From SUP05 sp964577715 (GTDB lineage: Bacteria > Pseudomonadota > Gammaproteobacteria > PS1 > Pseudothioglobaceae), in contig CAZOAA010000026.1 of assembly GCA_964577715.1 (NCBI GenBank), forward strand, positions 1 to 21,078: 21,078 nt of DNA, written 5' to 3'. Positions 8,409 through 16,036 of this stretch are shown piece after piece. Made by a program: the position numbers and the translations under genes. Position 1 is the first letter of the stretch. Every line of letters begins with the position of its first letter. Under the pieces are notes generated by a model, which was not told the origin of the DNA, did not search any database, and saw nothing but the letters and a program-made list of their open reading frames with translations.

Positions 8409-9815
8409 CTATTTTTTCTTTTTTGGTGGTAGTAAATCGGTAATTGTTCCTTCGGCCATTTCAGCTGCAAATGCGGTAGTTTCTGATAGGGTTGGGTGGG
8501 CGTGGATTGTTAGTGCAATATCACTCATATCGCAACCCATTTCAATGGCTAATGTTGCTTCAGCAATCAGTTCACCTGCGTTAGTACCACAAATGCCCAT
8601 GCCTAATATTCTGCCAGTTTTTTTATCAAATAAACCTTTGGTAACACCTTCTGATCTGCCAATACTTAAGCTTCGACCAGAAGCAGCCCAAGGGAAGATG
8701 CCTTTTTCAAAACCAACTCCTTCTTCTTTTAGTTCTTTTTCGGTTTTTCCTGTCCAAGCGACTTCGGGGTCAGTATAAGCGACTGATGGAATAGTAAGTG
8801 CATCAAAGCCAGATTTGTGACCACAAATAACTTCAGCAGCAACTTTAGCCTCGTGCACAGCTTTGTGTGCCAACATCGGTTGACCAACAATATCTCCAAT
8901 GGCAAAAATATGATTAATATTGGTTCTCATTTGCTTATCAACAGGGATAAAACCCCACTCATTAACTTCTACACCTGCTTTATCGGCACCAATGAGCTGA
9001 CCATTTGGCGAGCGACCAACAGAAACCAGTACTTTATCAAATATATCAGTTTCTGGCGCATTTTTGCCTTCAAAGTCAACTTTAATGCCATCATTAGTTG
9101 CCTCCATTTTGGCGACTTTAGTGTTTAAATAAATATCCTTGTATTGTTTTTTGATACGTTTAAATAGCGGGTTAACGATGTCTTTATCTGCACTAGCAAT
9201 TAGTTGGTCTGCCAGTTCAACCACGGTAATTTCACTACCAAGCGCACTATAAACAGTAGCCATTTCTAATCCAATAATACCGCCGCCAACAATGAGTAGG
9301 CGCTTTGGTACATCGCTTAATTCGAGTGCATCAGTTGAATCCATTACACGAGGGTCGTCGAATGGAGATGCTGGAATCTTGGTTACACGTGAGCCAGCAG
9401 CGATAATACAATGTTCAAACTCAACAACCTCATCAGAGTCATCAATAGCAATCTGATTAGCAGAGATAAACTGCCCGTAGCCAGTAACCACCTGAACTTT
9501 TCTTGCTTTTGCAAGTGCCTTAATGCCACCAGTGAGCTTACTAACGATATTTTCTTTGTTGGTGCGTACGCCATCAATATCAATTTTTGGTTTGTTAAAT
9601 GTCACGCCTAAGTGAGAAGCTTCTTCTGCTTCATTGATAATTTCAGCGGTATGTAATAATGCCTTTGATGGGATACAGCCAACATTAAGACAAACACCAC
9701 CTAGGTTTTCATAGCGCTCAATTAATACAACTTCCTTGCCTAAATCAGCCGCTCTAAATGCCGCTGTATAGCCACCAGGGCCAGATCCAATAACAACAAC
9801 TTGAGTTTTGATCAT
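8409..9815 (-). CDS. lpdA: Dihydrolipoyl dehydrogenase (E3)
   Basis: This flavoprotein reoxidises the dihydrolipoyl groups of 2-oxoacid dehydrogenase complexes and makes NADH. The 468 residues are normal for the family. It shows the FAD site VVVIGSGPGGYTAAF (6-20) and the redox disulfide GGVCLNVGCIPSK (39-51; Cys42 and Cys47). The NAD site GGGIIGLE, the second FAD motif FAIGDI and the C-terminal HAHPTLSE, with the catalytic His-Glu pair donated to the partner subunit, are also present. No lipoyl domain is fused to it. The protein ends in a short lysine tail (PPKKKK). Its ATG overlaps the aceF stop by 4 bp, so it is the dedicated E3 for this E2. Confidence 0.97.
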   Translation of the reverse strand: MIKTQVVVIGSGPGGYTAAFRAADLGKEVVLIERYENLGGVCLNVGCIPSKALLHTAEIINEAEEASHLGVTFNKPKIDIDGVRTNKENIVSKLTGGIKALAKARKVQVVTGYGQFISANQIAIDDSDEVVEFEHCIIAAGSRVTKIPASPFDDPRVMDSTDALELSDVPKRLLIVGGGIIGLEMATVYSALGSEITVVELADQLIASADKDIVNPLFKRIKKQYKDIYLNTKVAKMEATNDGIKVDFEGKNAPETDIFDKVLVSVGRSPNGQLIGADKAGVEVNEWGFIPVDKQMRTNINHIFAIGDIVGQPMLAHKAVHEAKVAAEVICGHKSGFDALTIPSVAYTDPEVAWTGKTEKELKEEGVGFEKGIFPWAASGRSLSIGRSEGVTKGLFDKKTGRILGMGICGTNAGELIAEATLAIEMGCDMSDIALTIHAHPTLSETTAFAAEMAEGTITDLLPPKKKK

Positions 9816-11350
9816 AGCAAAATCTCTCTAATGTCTTGCAAAATACTATTTAGATCTGCCATAAATCTTCCACCTTGTGCGCCATCAATAACACGATGAT
9901 CATAAGATAATGCTAGTGGTAGTGTTAGAGTAGGTGTAAAGTTTTTTCCATCCCAAATAGGTTTTGTTTGTGATTTTGATACGCCTAAGATAGCAACTTC
10001 TGGTGCATTAACAATTGGAGTAAATTGCGTGCCACCAATTCCACCTAAGCTTGAAATGGTAAAACCAGCTCCTTGCATATCACCTGGCTTAAGTTTGCCT
10101 TCACGTGCATTGGCAGAGGTTTCTGATAGCTCTGTGGCGAGTTCAAGTAATGATTTTTTGTCAACATCACGAATAACAGGCACAACTAATCCACCCGGCG
10201 TATCCATGGCAATACCAAGGTTGAAATATTTTTTAATGATTAAATTTTCACCCGATTCGTCAAGTGAAGAGTTAAAGCGTGGATGTTGTTTAAGTGCCTG
10301 AATGACGGCTTTCATGATAAAAACTAATGGTGTTAATTTAACGCCTTTAGCTTTTTGTTCTTGTCTAAATGCTTCCATTTGATCGATATTTACTTCGTCA
10401 AATTGAGTGACGTGTGGAATATTAAGCCAGCAAGCTGTTAAGTGTTTTCCTGAAAGTTTGTTGATTCTAGATAGTTCTTGAATTTCAGTTTCACCAAATT
10501 TAGAAAAGTCAACTACAGGTACTTTAGGGATTGCGCTACCGGCATCACCAGAAGTAATAATTTGTTTAACATAGCCTTTTAGATCGCTATCAAGTACTCG
10601 ACCTTTTTGTCCAGTGCCTGATACTTTAGATAAATCTACTCCTAGCTCTCTTGCTAGTTTTCGAATCGAAGGTGATGCGTGTGAATCACCTGATGGTGTG
10701 GAAGATACCGACTCATTTGTTATAGGTGCTGGTTCGGCAACAGTTGTTTGTTTGGTAGGTGCAGGTGTTTTTTCTGCAGACGTTATAGTAGGCGTATTAT
10801 TTGATGAGCCCGTACTTTCTAATTCTAAAATAAGATCGCCTAAACTGACCTTATCTCCTAAATTTACCTTTAAACTGCTGACCTTGCCAGCAATAGGTGT
10901 AGGTATCTCCATAGAAGCCTTATCACTTTCTAGGGTGATAATTGAGTCTTCTTCGTTGAGATCGTCACCAGCATTAACCAAAATTTCAATCACCTCAACT
11001 GCATCAAAGTCACCAATATCTGGGACAACGACAGGCACTATTTTGGATTCAGATTCGCTAGAATTATCACTAGGTTCTTCTACTTTTTCTGCAGGCTTAT
11101 CATCAGATTGATCAGTTTCAATACTTAAAACTGAGTCACCTTGTTTAATTTTATCGCCAATATTGACATCAATTTTAGTTACAGTGCCGGCAGATGGTGT
11201 GGGTATTTCCATAGAAGCTTTATCGCTTTCTAAGGTAATTATGCTGTCATCAGCATCTATCTTGTCTCCAACACTCACTAAAATCTCAATAACTTCAACT
11301 TCGTCAAAATCACCAATATCGGGAAGTTCTATGTTCTTAATGCTAGACAT
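9812..11350 (-). CDS. aceF: Dihydrolipoamide acetyltransferase, E2 of pyruvate dehydrogenase
   Basis: This is the core subunit that passes acetyl groups from E1 to CoA. The 512 residues contain two lipoyl domains (about 4-80 and 104-180), each with the lipoylation motif ESDKASMEIP (Lys44 and Lys144). A Ser/Thr/Pro/Ala linker, a peripheral subunit-binding domain (226-262, SPSIRKLARELGVDLSKVSG) and the catalytic domain (about 285-512) with SYDHRVIDG (His485) follow. The lipoyl domains repeat with an exact 100-residue period and are very alike. The lipoyl-domain form, the pairing with lpdA and the absence of sucA favour the pyruvate complex over the 2-oxoglutarate one. aceE, normally just upstream, is not there: the next gene upstream is a divergent ABC transporter. 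No clear Shine-Dalgarno precedes the ATG. Confidence 0.95.
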   Translation of the reverse strand: MSSIKNIELPDIGDFDEVEVIEILVSVGDKIDADDSIITLESDKASMEIPTPSAGTVTKIDVNIGDKIKQGDSVLSIETDQSDDKPAEKVEEPSDNSSESESKIVPVVVPDIGDFDAVEVIEILVNAGDDLNEEDSIITLESDKASMEIPTPIAGKVSSLKVNLGDKVSLGDLILELESTGSSNNTPTITSAEKTPAPTKQTTVAEPAPITNESVSSTPSGDSHASPSIRKLARELGVDLSKVSGTGQKGRVLDSDLKGYVKQIITSGDAGSAIPKVPVVDFSKFGETEIQELSRINKLSGKHLTACWLNIPHVTQFDEVNIDQMEAFRQEQKAKGVKLTPLVFIMKAVIQALKQHPRFNSSLDESGENLIIKKYFNLGIAMDTPGGLVVPVIRDVDKKSLLELATELSETSANAREGKLKPGDMQGAGFTISSLGGIGGTQFTPIVNAPEVAILGVSKSQTKPIWDGKNFTPTLTLPLALSYDHRVIDGAQGGRFMADLNSILQDIREILL

Positions 11351-11362
11351 AATGCGGATTTC

Positions 11363-11392
11363 ATTACAATTTAAAGTTGATAATTATCGCAA
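11363..11392 (-). promoter_or_regulatory. Possible promoter of the aceF-to-purH cluster
   Basis: On the minus strand TTGCGA (11387-11392) and TGTAAT (11363-11368) are separated by 18 bp and fit a sigma-70 promoter moderately. The predicted start would lie only about 6 nt before the aceF ATG, which would make the message nearly leaderless. A second -10-like GATAAT (11383-11388) would give a leader of about 25 nt but lacks a good -35. This region must hold the promoter because the divergent gene starts at 11507. Confidence 0.25.
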
Positions 11393-11444
11393 AATTAGTT
11401 AATAAAAGGTGATAAATGTTAAAAATATTCATACCAATGACTCT

Positions 11445-11474
11445 TATAATACAAGTTGCAAGTTCTTAACTTGC
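11445..11474 (+). promoter_or_regulatory. Possible promoter and 5' hairpin of the ABC transporter operon
   Basis: A perfect TATAAT lies at 11445-11450 with only a poor -35. The predicted start is near 11457. The transcript would begin almost exactly with a hairpin: GCAAGTT (11458-11464), a 3-base loop, AACTTGC (11468-11474). The ATG follows at 11507 with AGGA about 10 nt before it. A hairpin at the extreme 5' end could protect the mRNA. That role is inference. Confidence 0.3.
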
Positions 11475-11506
11475 TTTTAATGTGTTGTTTTATTAGGATG
11501 TAACTT

Positions 11507-12424
11507 ATGCCAGTCGCACTGTCGATTCAAGGTTTAAAAAAAACTTATGCTAGTCAATTAGATGCATTAAAGGGCATTGACCTTCATGTAGAACAAGGTG
11601 ATTTTTTTGCATTGTTGGGTAGTAATGGTGCGGGAAAAACAACAGCGATTGGCATTGTCTGTGGTTTACTCAATAAAACACTGGGAAGTGTTGAGATCTT
11701 AGGTCTTAATCAAGATACGCATACTAATGAGGTAAAAAAACTTATTGGCCTCATGCCACAAGAGTTTAATTTCAATCCTTTTGAGCCAATTGAAGAAATT
11801 TTAATTAATCAAGCAGGTTACCACGGTATTACTCGAGCCGATGCTAGAAAGAACGCTGAAGTTTTGCTTAAAAAAATGCAACTTTGGGATAAGCGTTTTG
11901 ATATGGCTAAGTCGTTATCGGGCGGCATGAAACGTCGATTGATGTTGGCAAGAGCATTAATACATCAGCCAAAAATATTAATTTTAGATGAGCCAACTGC
12001 CGGTGTCGATGTTGAAATACGGCGATCTATGTGGTCGTATCTTAAAGAGCTTAATGCACAAGGTATGACTATTATTCTGACTACACATTATCTTGAAGAG
12101 GCCGAATCATTATGTCGTAATATTGCAATATTAGACAAGGGTGTAGTTATTGAGCAAACTAGTATGAAAAAATTACTATCTAAAGCCGACCAACAAGTAT
12201 TAATTCTAGAGAGTGTAGAGCAATTGCCAGAAGAAATCACATTAAAAGATTTTACCTATGAAAGACTTGATGATTTTTCACTACAAATTGTATTAGAATC
12301 AAGCATAAGTATCACTGATGCATTGCAAGTTTTAACTAAACAAGGTGTTAATATCAACCATGTTCGCAGTGCTCAAAACAGGCTTGAAACATTGTTTTTA
12401 TGTTTAACCAACAAGGAGGAATAA
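11507..12424 (+). CDS. ABC transporter ATP-binding protein, YadG/NodI-like
   Basis: This is the cytoplasmic ATPase of an ABC-2 type exporter. The 305 residues contain Walker A GSNGAGKT (38-45), the Q-loop Gln85, the signature LSGGMKRR (137-144), Walker B ILILDEP (157-163) and the switch His194 in TTHYLEE. The C-terminal 90 residues are the variable accessory part seen in this group. Length and sequence style resemble E. coli YadG (308 residues), whose substrate is unknown. The TAA stop overlaps the start of the permease gene by one base. It starts a two-gene operon divergent from aceF. Confidence 0.93.
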   Translation: MPVALSIQGLKKTYASQLDALKGIDLHVEQGDFFALLGSNGAGKTTAIGIVCGLLNKTLGSVEILGLNQDTHTNEVKKLIGLMPQEFNFNPFEPIEEILINQAGYHGITRADARKNAEVLLKKMQLWDKRFDMAKSLSGGMKRRLMLARALIHQPKILILDEPTAGVDVEIRRSMWSYLKELNAQGMTIILTTHYLEEAESLCRNIAILDKGVVIEQTSMKKLLSKADQQVLILESVEQLPEEITLKDFTYERLDDFSLQIVLESSISITDALQVLTKQGVNINHVRSAQNRLETLFLCLTNKEE

Positions 12425-13182
12425 TGTGGATTGCTTATAAGACTATTGTTATTAAGGAAATATTAAGGTTTTCTCGTATTTGGGTACAAACAATTTTTCC
12501 ACCTATTATTACTACTTCATTGTACTTATTGATTTTTGGCGGGTTAATGGGTGAGCGTATTGGCGATATGCAAGGTGTCGATTATCTGCATTATATTATC
12601 CCTGGCATTATTCTTATGACAGTTATTCAAAATTCTTATGCCAATACAGTGTCATCGTTTTTTTTGGCAAAATTTAATCATAGTATTGAGGAGCTGTTGG
12701 TATCGCCCATACCATATTGGGTAATTTTAATGGGCTATATCTCTGGCGGTGTTGCACGTGGTTTTGTTGTTGGCATAGGTGTATTTATTGCCGTGTCTCT
12801 TTTTGTGGATTTTGAAATCAACAATCTACTCATTACAATGACTACTTTTTTATTAACCGCTGTTTTATTTTCTTTAGCTGGATTTATTAATGCAGTGTTT
12901 GCACAGTCGTTTGATGATATTACGATTGTTCCAACTTTTATCTTAATGCCAATGACTTACTTGGGAGGCATGTTCTACAGTATTGAAATATTGCCAGAGT
13001 TTTGGCAAGATGTTTCTAAATTTAATCCAATTTATTATATGGTGGATAGTTTTAGGTTGGGTTTTTTAGGAGTAGGTACTTCGGAGTTTTGGACTTCAAT
13101 GTTTATATTGCTGATTATGATTATGATTTTAGCGGTTGTGTCTTTTTATCTACTTAAAAAAGGCGTTAATATCAAGTCTTAA
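12424..13182 (+). CDS. ABC-2 type transporter permease, YadH-like
   Basis: This is the inner-membrane half of the exporter with the preceding ATPase. I start it at the ATG at 12424, which overlaps the ATPase stop as TAATG and follows a strong AAGGAGG (12413-12419). That gives 252 residues, close to YadH (256). The open frame extends 8 codons further upstream, but that start lies in the ATPase gene and leaves the Shine-Dalgarno inside the coding region. About six membrane helices are visible, along with the conserved region HYIIPGIILMTVIQNSY in the first half and a late LMPMTYLGGMFYSIEILPEF typical of ABC-2 permeases. The substrate cannot be told from the sequence. Its 3' end overlaps plsY on the other strand by 11 bp. 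Confidence 0.93.
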   Translation: MWIAYKTIVIKEILRFSRIWVQTIFPPIITTSLYLLIFGGLMGERIGDMQGVDYLHYIIPGIILMTVIQNSYANTVSSFFLAKFNHSIEELLVSPIPYWVILMGYISGGVARGFVVGIGVFIAVSLFVDFEINNLLITMTTFLLTAVLFSLAGFINAVFAQSFDDITIVPTFILMPMTYLGGMFYSIEILPEFWQDVSKFNPIYYMVDSFRLGFLGVGTSEFWTSMFILLIMIMILAVVSFYLLKKGVNIKS

Positions 13183-13753
13183 TTTTTCCTTCTTCGCCCG
13201 AGATCATTCTTTTAATGTTGCTTCGATGGGTATAAAAAACCCATAGGCAGATAATGCTAATTACGTAGGTTGCTTCAAGGTTCTCAGTAATTAAATAAAA
13301 GTAAAGTGGCGCTAGTATTGTGGCGATTAGAGCTGATAATGATGAAATCTTTAGTACTTTTGCCACAAATAACCAAGTGAGCGCAAAACTAAGGCCAACC
13401 AAATAATTGAGCGCAAAAAGTGCGCCTAATAAAGTTGCTACACCTTTACCACCTTTGAAGTTGAAAAATATAGGATATACATGTCCTAAGAATGCAGCCA
13501 ATGCAATATAGCTAACTTCAAGTATATTAAGATTCAGGTAATAGCCAATTAGTACTGGGATTGCTCCTTTAAGTCCATCGCCAATAAGTGTAATAGCAGC
13601 TGCTTTTTTTCCACCAATGCGTAAAACATTGGTTGCACCTGGGTTGTTTGATCCTTGTGTTCTAGGGTCGGGCAAATTAAGTGTCTTGCACACAATAATA
13701 GCTGTTGAGATTGAACCGATTAGATAGGCAAGAAAGATGAGTGTTGGTAGCAT
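13172..13753 (-). CDS. plsY: Glycerol-3-phosphate acyltransferase PlsY
   Basis: This membrane enzyme acylates position 1 of glycerol-3-phosphate with acyl-phosphate, the first step of phospholipid synthesis. The 193 residues are typical. Cytoplasmic motif 1 lies near GSISTA (13-18), motif 2 is GSNNPGATNVLR (34-45), and motif 3 GHVYPIFFNFKGGKGVAT runs from 90. About five membrane helices separate them. The phosphate donor enzyme PlsX is not nearby. The gene stands alone: it overlaps the ABC permease tail to tail and diverges from folB across 39 bp, a plsY-folB divergence also familiar from other proteobacteria. Confidence 0.96.
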   Translation of the reverse strand: MLPTLIFLAYLIGSISTAIIVCKTLNLPDPRTQGSNNPGATNVLRIGGKKAAAITLIGDGLKGAIPVLIGYYLNLNILEVSYIALAAFLGHVYPIFFNFKGGKGVATLLGALFALNYLVGLSFALTWLFVAKVLKISSLSALIATILAPLYFYLITENLEATYVISIICLWVFYTHRSNIKRMISGEEGKIKT

Positions 13754-13792
13754 ATAATTTTAGATTATTAATTTTTAGTGATTGATTTAAGC
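13753..13792 (+). promoter_or_regulatory. Divergent plsY-folB promoter region; candidate folB -10
   Basis: Only 39 bp separate the plsY and folB start codons. A TATAAT on the plus strand (13753-13758) touches the plsY start codon and would start transcription near 13765, about 28 nt before the folB ATG. No good -35 is visible 16-18 bp upstream. The plsY promoter must then lie within folB coding sequence or overlap this site. Confidence 0.22.
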
Positions 13793-14149
13793 ATGGATAT
13801 TGTATTTATACAAGGTTTAAAAATAGATACCGTCATTGGTATTTATGATTGGGAGCGGGAAATTCGTCAAGATATTGTGCTAGATTTAGAAATGTCTGCC
13901 GATATTAAAGCTGCAAGCCAGACAGATCATATTGATCAGGCGCTAGATTACAAGGCCGTATCTAAACGTTTGATTGAGTTTGTCAGTGCTAGTGAGTTTC
14001 AGTTGGTAGAAACCTTGGCAGAAAAAATAACGCAGATTGTTATTAATGAATTTGGCGTTAAAAAAGTTAAACTCACTCTTAATAAAGGAGAGGCAGTAAC
14101 AGGTGCAAAGGGTGTGGGCGTTATTATAGAAAGATCAAGTAATGGCTAG
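13793..14149 (+). CDS. folB: Dihydroneopterin aldolase FolB
   Basis: It splits 7,8-dihydroneopterin to 6-hydroxymethyl-dihydropterin and glycolaldehyde in folate synthesis. I choose the ATG at 13793 (MDIVFIQGL, matching the E. coli N-terminus) over a GTG 15 bp upstream; this gives 118 residues. Glu22 in IYDWERE, Tyr54 in LDYKAV and Lys98 in TLNKGEAV correspond to the binding and catalytic residues of the family. It ends VGVIIERSS, as FolB usually does. It overlaps folK, the next enzyme of the pathway, by 8 bp. First gene of the nine-gene plus-strand cluster. Confidence 0.96.
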   Translation: MDIVFIQGLKIDTVIGIYDWEREIRQDIVLDLEMSADIKAASQTDHIDQALDYKAVSKRLIEFVSASEFQLVETLAEKITQIVINEFGVKKVKLTLNKGEAVTGAKGVGVIIERSSNG

Positions 14150-14639
14150 TATCCACATTAATATTGGCTCTAATGAAAACCGTGAAGCCAATATAACAAC
14201 TGCAATTGATATGTTGCGTTTTAATTTTTCCAATATTGCACTTTCAGATATTTATGAGTCTCCTGCTCAAGGATTTGCAGGTGATGATTTTTATAATGTT
14301 GGTGTTAATGCAACAACAAGCTTAAGTATTCATGACACCAGTAGTGTGCTTAAGAATATAGAGGATAAAATTGGTAGAGACAGAAAGCAGCCTAAGTTTT
14401 CCTCGAGAACGATCGATCTAGATCTAGTGCTGTATGATGATGTTATTGATGCATCGGCCAACCTGCCAAGAGATGATGTTTTAAAATATGCCTTTGTTTT
14501 AGCGCCCTTGGCACAGCTTAATGCCGAGCTAGTTCATCCAGTTGAGAAGCAATCTTACCAATCACTCTGGCAAAGTTTTCAAATGAATAAAGATTATCAG
14601 CTAAGTCAGTATAATGTGGATAACATTCTTAAATTATGA
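14142..14639 (+). CDS. folK: 6-hydroxymethyl-7,8-dihydropterin pyrophosphokinase FolK
   Basis: It transfers pyrophosphate from ATP to the pterin made by FolB. The 165 residues are normal. The sequence shows IHINIGSNENREANI at the start (GSN motif), YESPAQGFAGDDFYNVGV for pterin and substrate binding, GRDR (78-81) and RTIDLDLVLYDD (89-100) with the magnesium-binding Asp92 and Asp94. The C-terminal region R-DDVLKYAFVLAPLAQL is also typical. It is translationally coupled to folB (8-bp overlap) and followed by dsbA after 10 bp. Confidence 0.95.
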   Translation: MASIHINIGSNENREANITTAIDMLRFNFSNIALSDIYESPAQGFAGDDFYNVGVNATTSLSIHDTSSVLKNIEDKIGRDRKQPKFSSRTIDLDLVLYDDVIDASANLPRDDVLKYAFVLAPLAQLNAELVHPVEKQSYQSLWQSFQMNKDYQLSQYNVDNILKL

Positions 14640-14649
14640 TAGGCAACTG

Positions 14650-15273
14650 ATGAAAAAAACACTCTCTTTTTTAGCCGTTTGTTTTTTAACTGTGTACACA
14701 AATTTTGCCATTGCTAATTTTGTTGCAGGCCAAGATTATGTTGTATTGGACAAACCGGTTAAGACTGATACTGAAGACAAAGTTGAGGTTAGAGAATTAT
14801 TTTGGTATCACTGTCCACATTGTTTTAGTCTTGAGCCATTGGTTGAGCGTTGGTTAAAGACTATGAGCGACTCGGCGAAGTTTATCCGACAACCTGCTGT
14901 ATTTTCAGAAAGATGGGAAAATGGCGCTATTTTTTATTATGTGTTAGCACAGTTAAATGAAGTTGATAGACTTCATGGTAAGTTGTTTGACGCCATTCAT
15001 ATTCATAAAGCACCGCTGATTGATCAAGAAGATTTTGTTGATTGGGTGGTTGACCACGGTGTTGATAGAGAACGCGCTAATAATGCTTATAATTCTTTTT
15101 CAGTGCGCATTAAGCTCAATAAGTCAAAAAATAATACGATTAAATACAAAGTAACTGGTGTCCCTGTTTTTATAGTCAATGGTAAGTATTGGGTAGACTC
15201 TAAACATGCAGGTAGTGAGAGTCGATTATTTAAAGTAGTTGATTATCTTATTCAAAAAGAATCTAAACAATAA
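14650..15273 (+). CDS. dsbA: Thiol:disulfide interchange protein DsbA
   Basis: This periplasmic oxidase inserts disulfides into exported proteins. I start at the ATG at 14650 (MKKTLSFLAVCFLTVYT) because it gives a clean signal peptide, probably cut after AIA at residue 22. The frame is open 36 bp further upstream, but those codons overlap folK. The 207 residues contain the active site CPHC (55-58, in WYHCPHCF), as in E. coli DsbA, and the cis-proline loop TGVPVFIVNGKY. The partner dsbB is not in the window. Its place between folate and thiamine genes gives no functional hint. Confidence 0.95.
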   Translation: MKKTLSFLAVCFLTVYTNFAIANFVAGQDYVVLDKPVKTDTEDKVEVRELFWYHCPHCFSLEPLVERWLKTMSDSAKFIRQPAVFSERWENGAIFYYVLAQLNEVDRLHGKLFDAIHIHKAPLIDQEDFVDWVVDHGVDRERANNAYNSFSVRIKLNKSKNNTIKYKVTGVPVFIVNGKYWVDSKHAGSESRLFKVVDYLIQKESKQ

Positions 15274-15276
15274 AGT

Positions 15277-16035
15277 GTGCTAGATAGTGTTCTAGTTTTA
15301 TCTGGTCTTGATCCTTGTGGCGGGGCAGGTATTGCTGCTGATATTGAAACCATCAATCAGTTTGGCGTTACACCATTACCTATCGCTACTACGCTGACTG
15401 TACAAAATACCCAGTCAGTTGAATCCATTCAATCAGTTGACAAAAAACTCATTACTGAGCAATTTAATCACTTAAAAAAGGATGTGGAGTTTTCAGTTGT
15501 TAAAATTGGTCTACTTTCGTCACAAGATCAAATTGAAACCATTGTCTCACTATTAAGCTCATGTGAAAATTTAGCAGTTGTTCTTGATCCTATTGTGAGT
15601 TCTGGCACTGATCAGCAGCTTTTAGATAGTAAGATGCTTAAAGTAATGAAAACAAAATTATTACCTTTGGTTAGTGTTTTAACACCTAATTTATCAGAGT
15701 TATATGCATTATCATCGAGTCAGAATGAGAAACAAGCAGTTGAATTACTGCCTTGTGAGTGGATCCTTGTAACGACTACAGATTCTTCTGAAGATAATAT
15801 TGAGCATCGCTTGTATCAAGATACACAATTGGTCGGGAAATTTAATTACCAAAAATTACCCGGTTTATACCATGGTTCTGGCTGTACATTGTCAAGTGCT
15901 ATTAGTGCACTAATAGCCTCTGGTGTAGAGGTGAAAACTGCTGTTAAACGTGCATTAGATTACACTTACCAAACTTTGTTAAATGCAAAACACATAGGTA
16001 AAATGCAATACCATCCAAACAGAACAAAAGGTTAA
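15277..16035 (+). CDS. thiD: Hydroxymethylpyrimidine / phosphomethylpyrimidine kinase ThiD
   Basis: It phosphorylates the pyrimidine half of thiamine (HMP to HMP-P to HMP-PP). The start is a GTG at 15277, 3 bp after dsbA, with a poor ribosome binding site; no in-frame ATG is near. The 252 residues of ribokinase-type fold show LSGLDPCGGAGIAADIET (8-25), VTPLPIATTLTVQNT (31-45), VVLDPIVSSG (101-110), SVLTPNLSEL (133-142) and the ATP/anion-hole motif HGSGCTLSSA (199-208, catalytic Cys203). The KGGH stretch of E. coli ThiD is replaced by WILVTTTDSSED (162-173), as I recall for a subgroup common in other gamma- and betaproteobacteria. One base separates it from hisC. Confidence 0.88.
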   Translation: MLDSVLVLSGLDPCGGAGIAADIETINQFGVTPLPIATTLTVQNTQSVESIQSVDKKLITEQFNHLKKDVEFSVVKIGLLSSQDQIETIVSLLSSCENLAVVLDPIVSSGTDQQLLDSKMLKVMKTKLLPLVSVLTPNLSELYALSSSQNEKQAVELLPCEWILVTTTDSSEDNIEHRLYQDTQLVGKFNYQKLPGLYHGSGCTLSSAISALIASGVEVKTAVKRALDYTYQTLLNAKHIGKMQYHPNRTKG

Positions 16036-16036
16036 G

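Noticed and set aside
8326..8778. Plus-strand ORF of 150 codons across the lpdA and methyltransferase genes
   Set aside because: It is antisense to two well-supported genes and has no recognisable domain.
10614..11111. Plus-strand ORF of 165 codons antisense to aceF
   Set aside because: It mirrors the low-complexity linker and lipoyl repeats of aceF, is Ser/Leu-rich without motifs, and has no ribosome binding site.
11458..11474. Hairpin followed by TTTT read as an intrinsic terminator
   Set aside because: Nothing is transcribed into it from the left on the plus strand, the stem is AT-rich and the T-run is only four bases; a 5' leader hairpin fits better.
12400..12423. Upstream start for the ABC permease giving 260 residues
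   Set aside because: The AAGGAGG at 12413-12419 and the TAATG junction point to the ATG at 12424.
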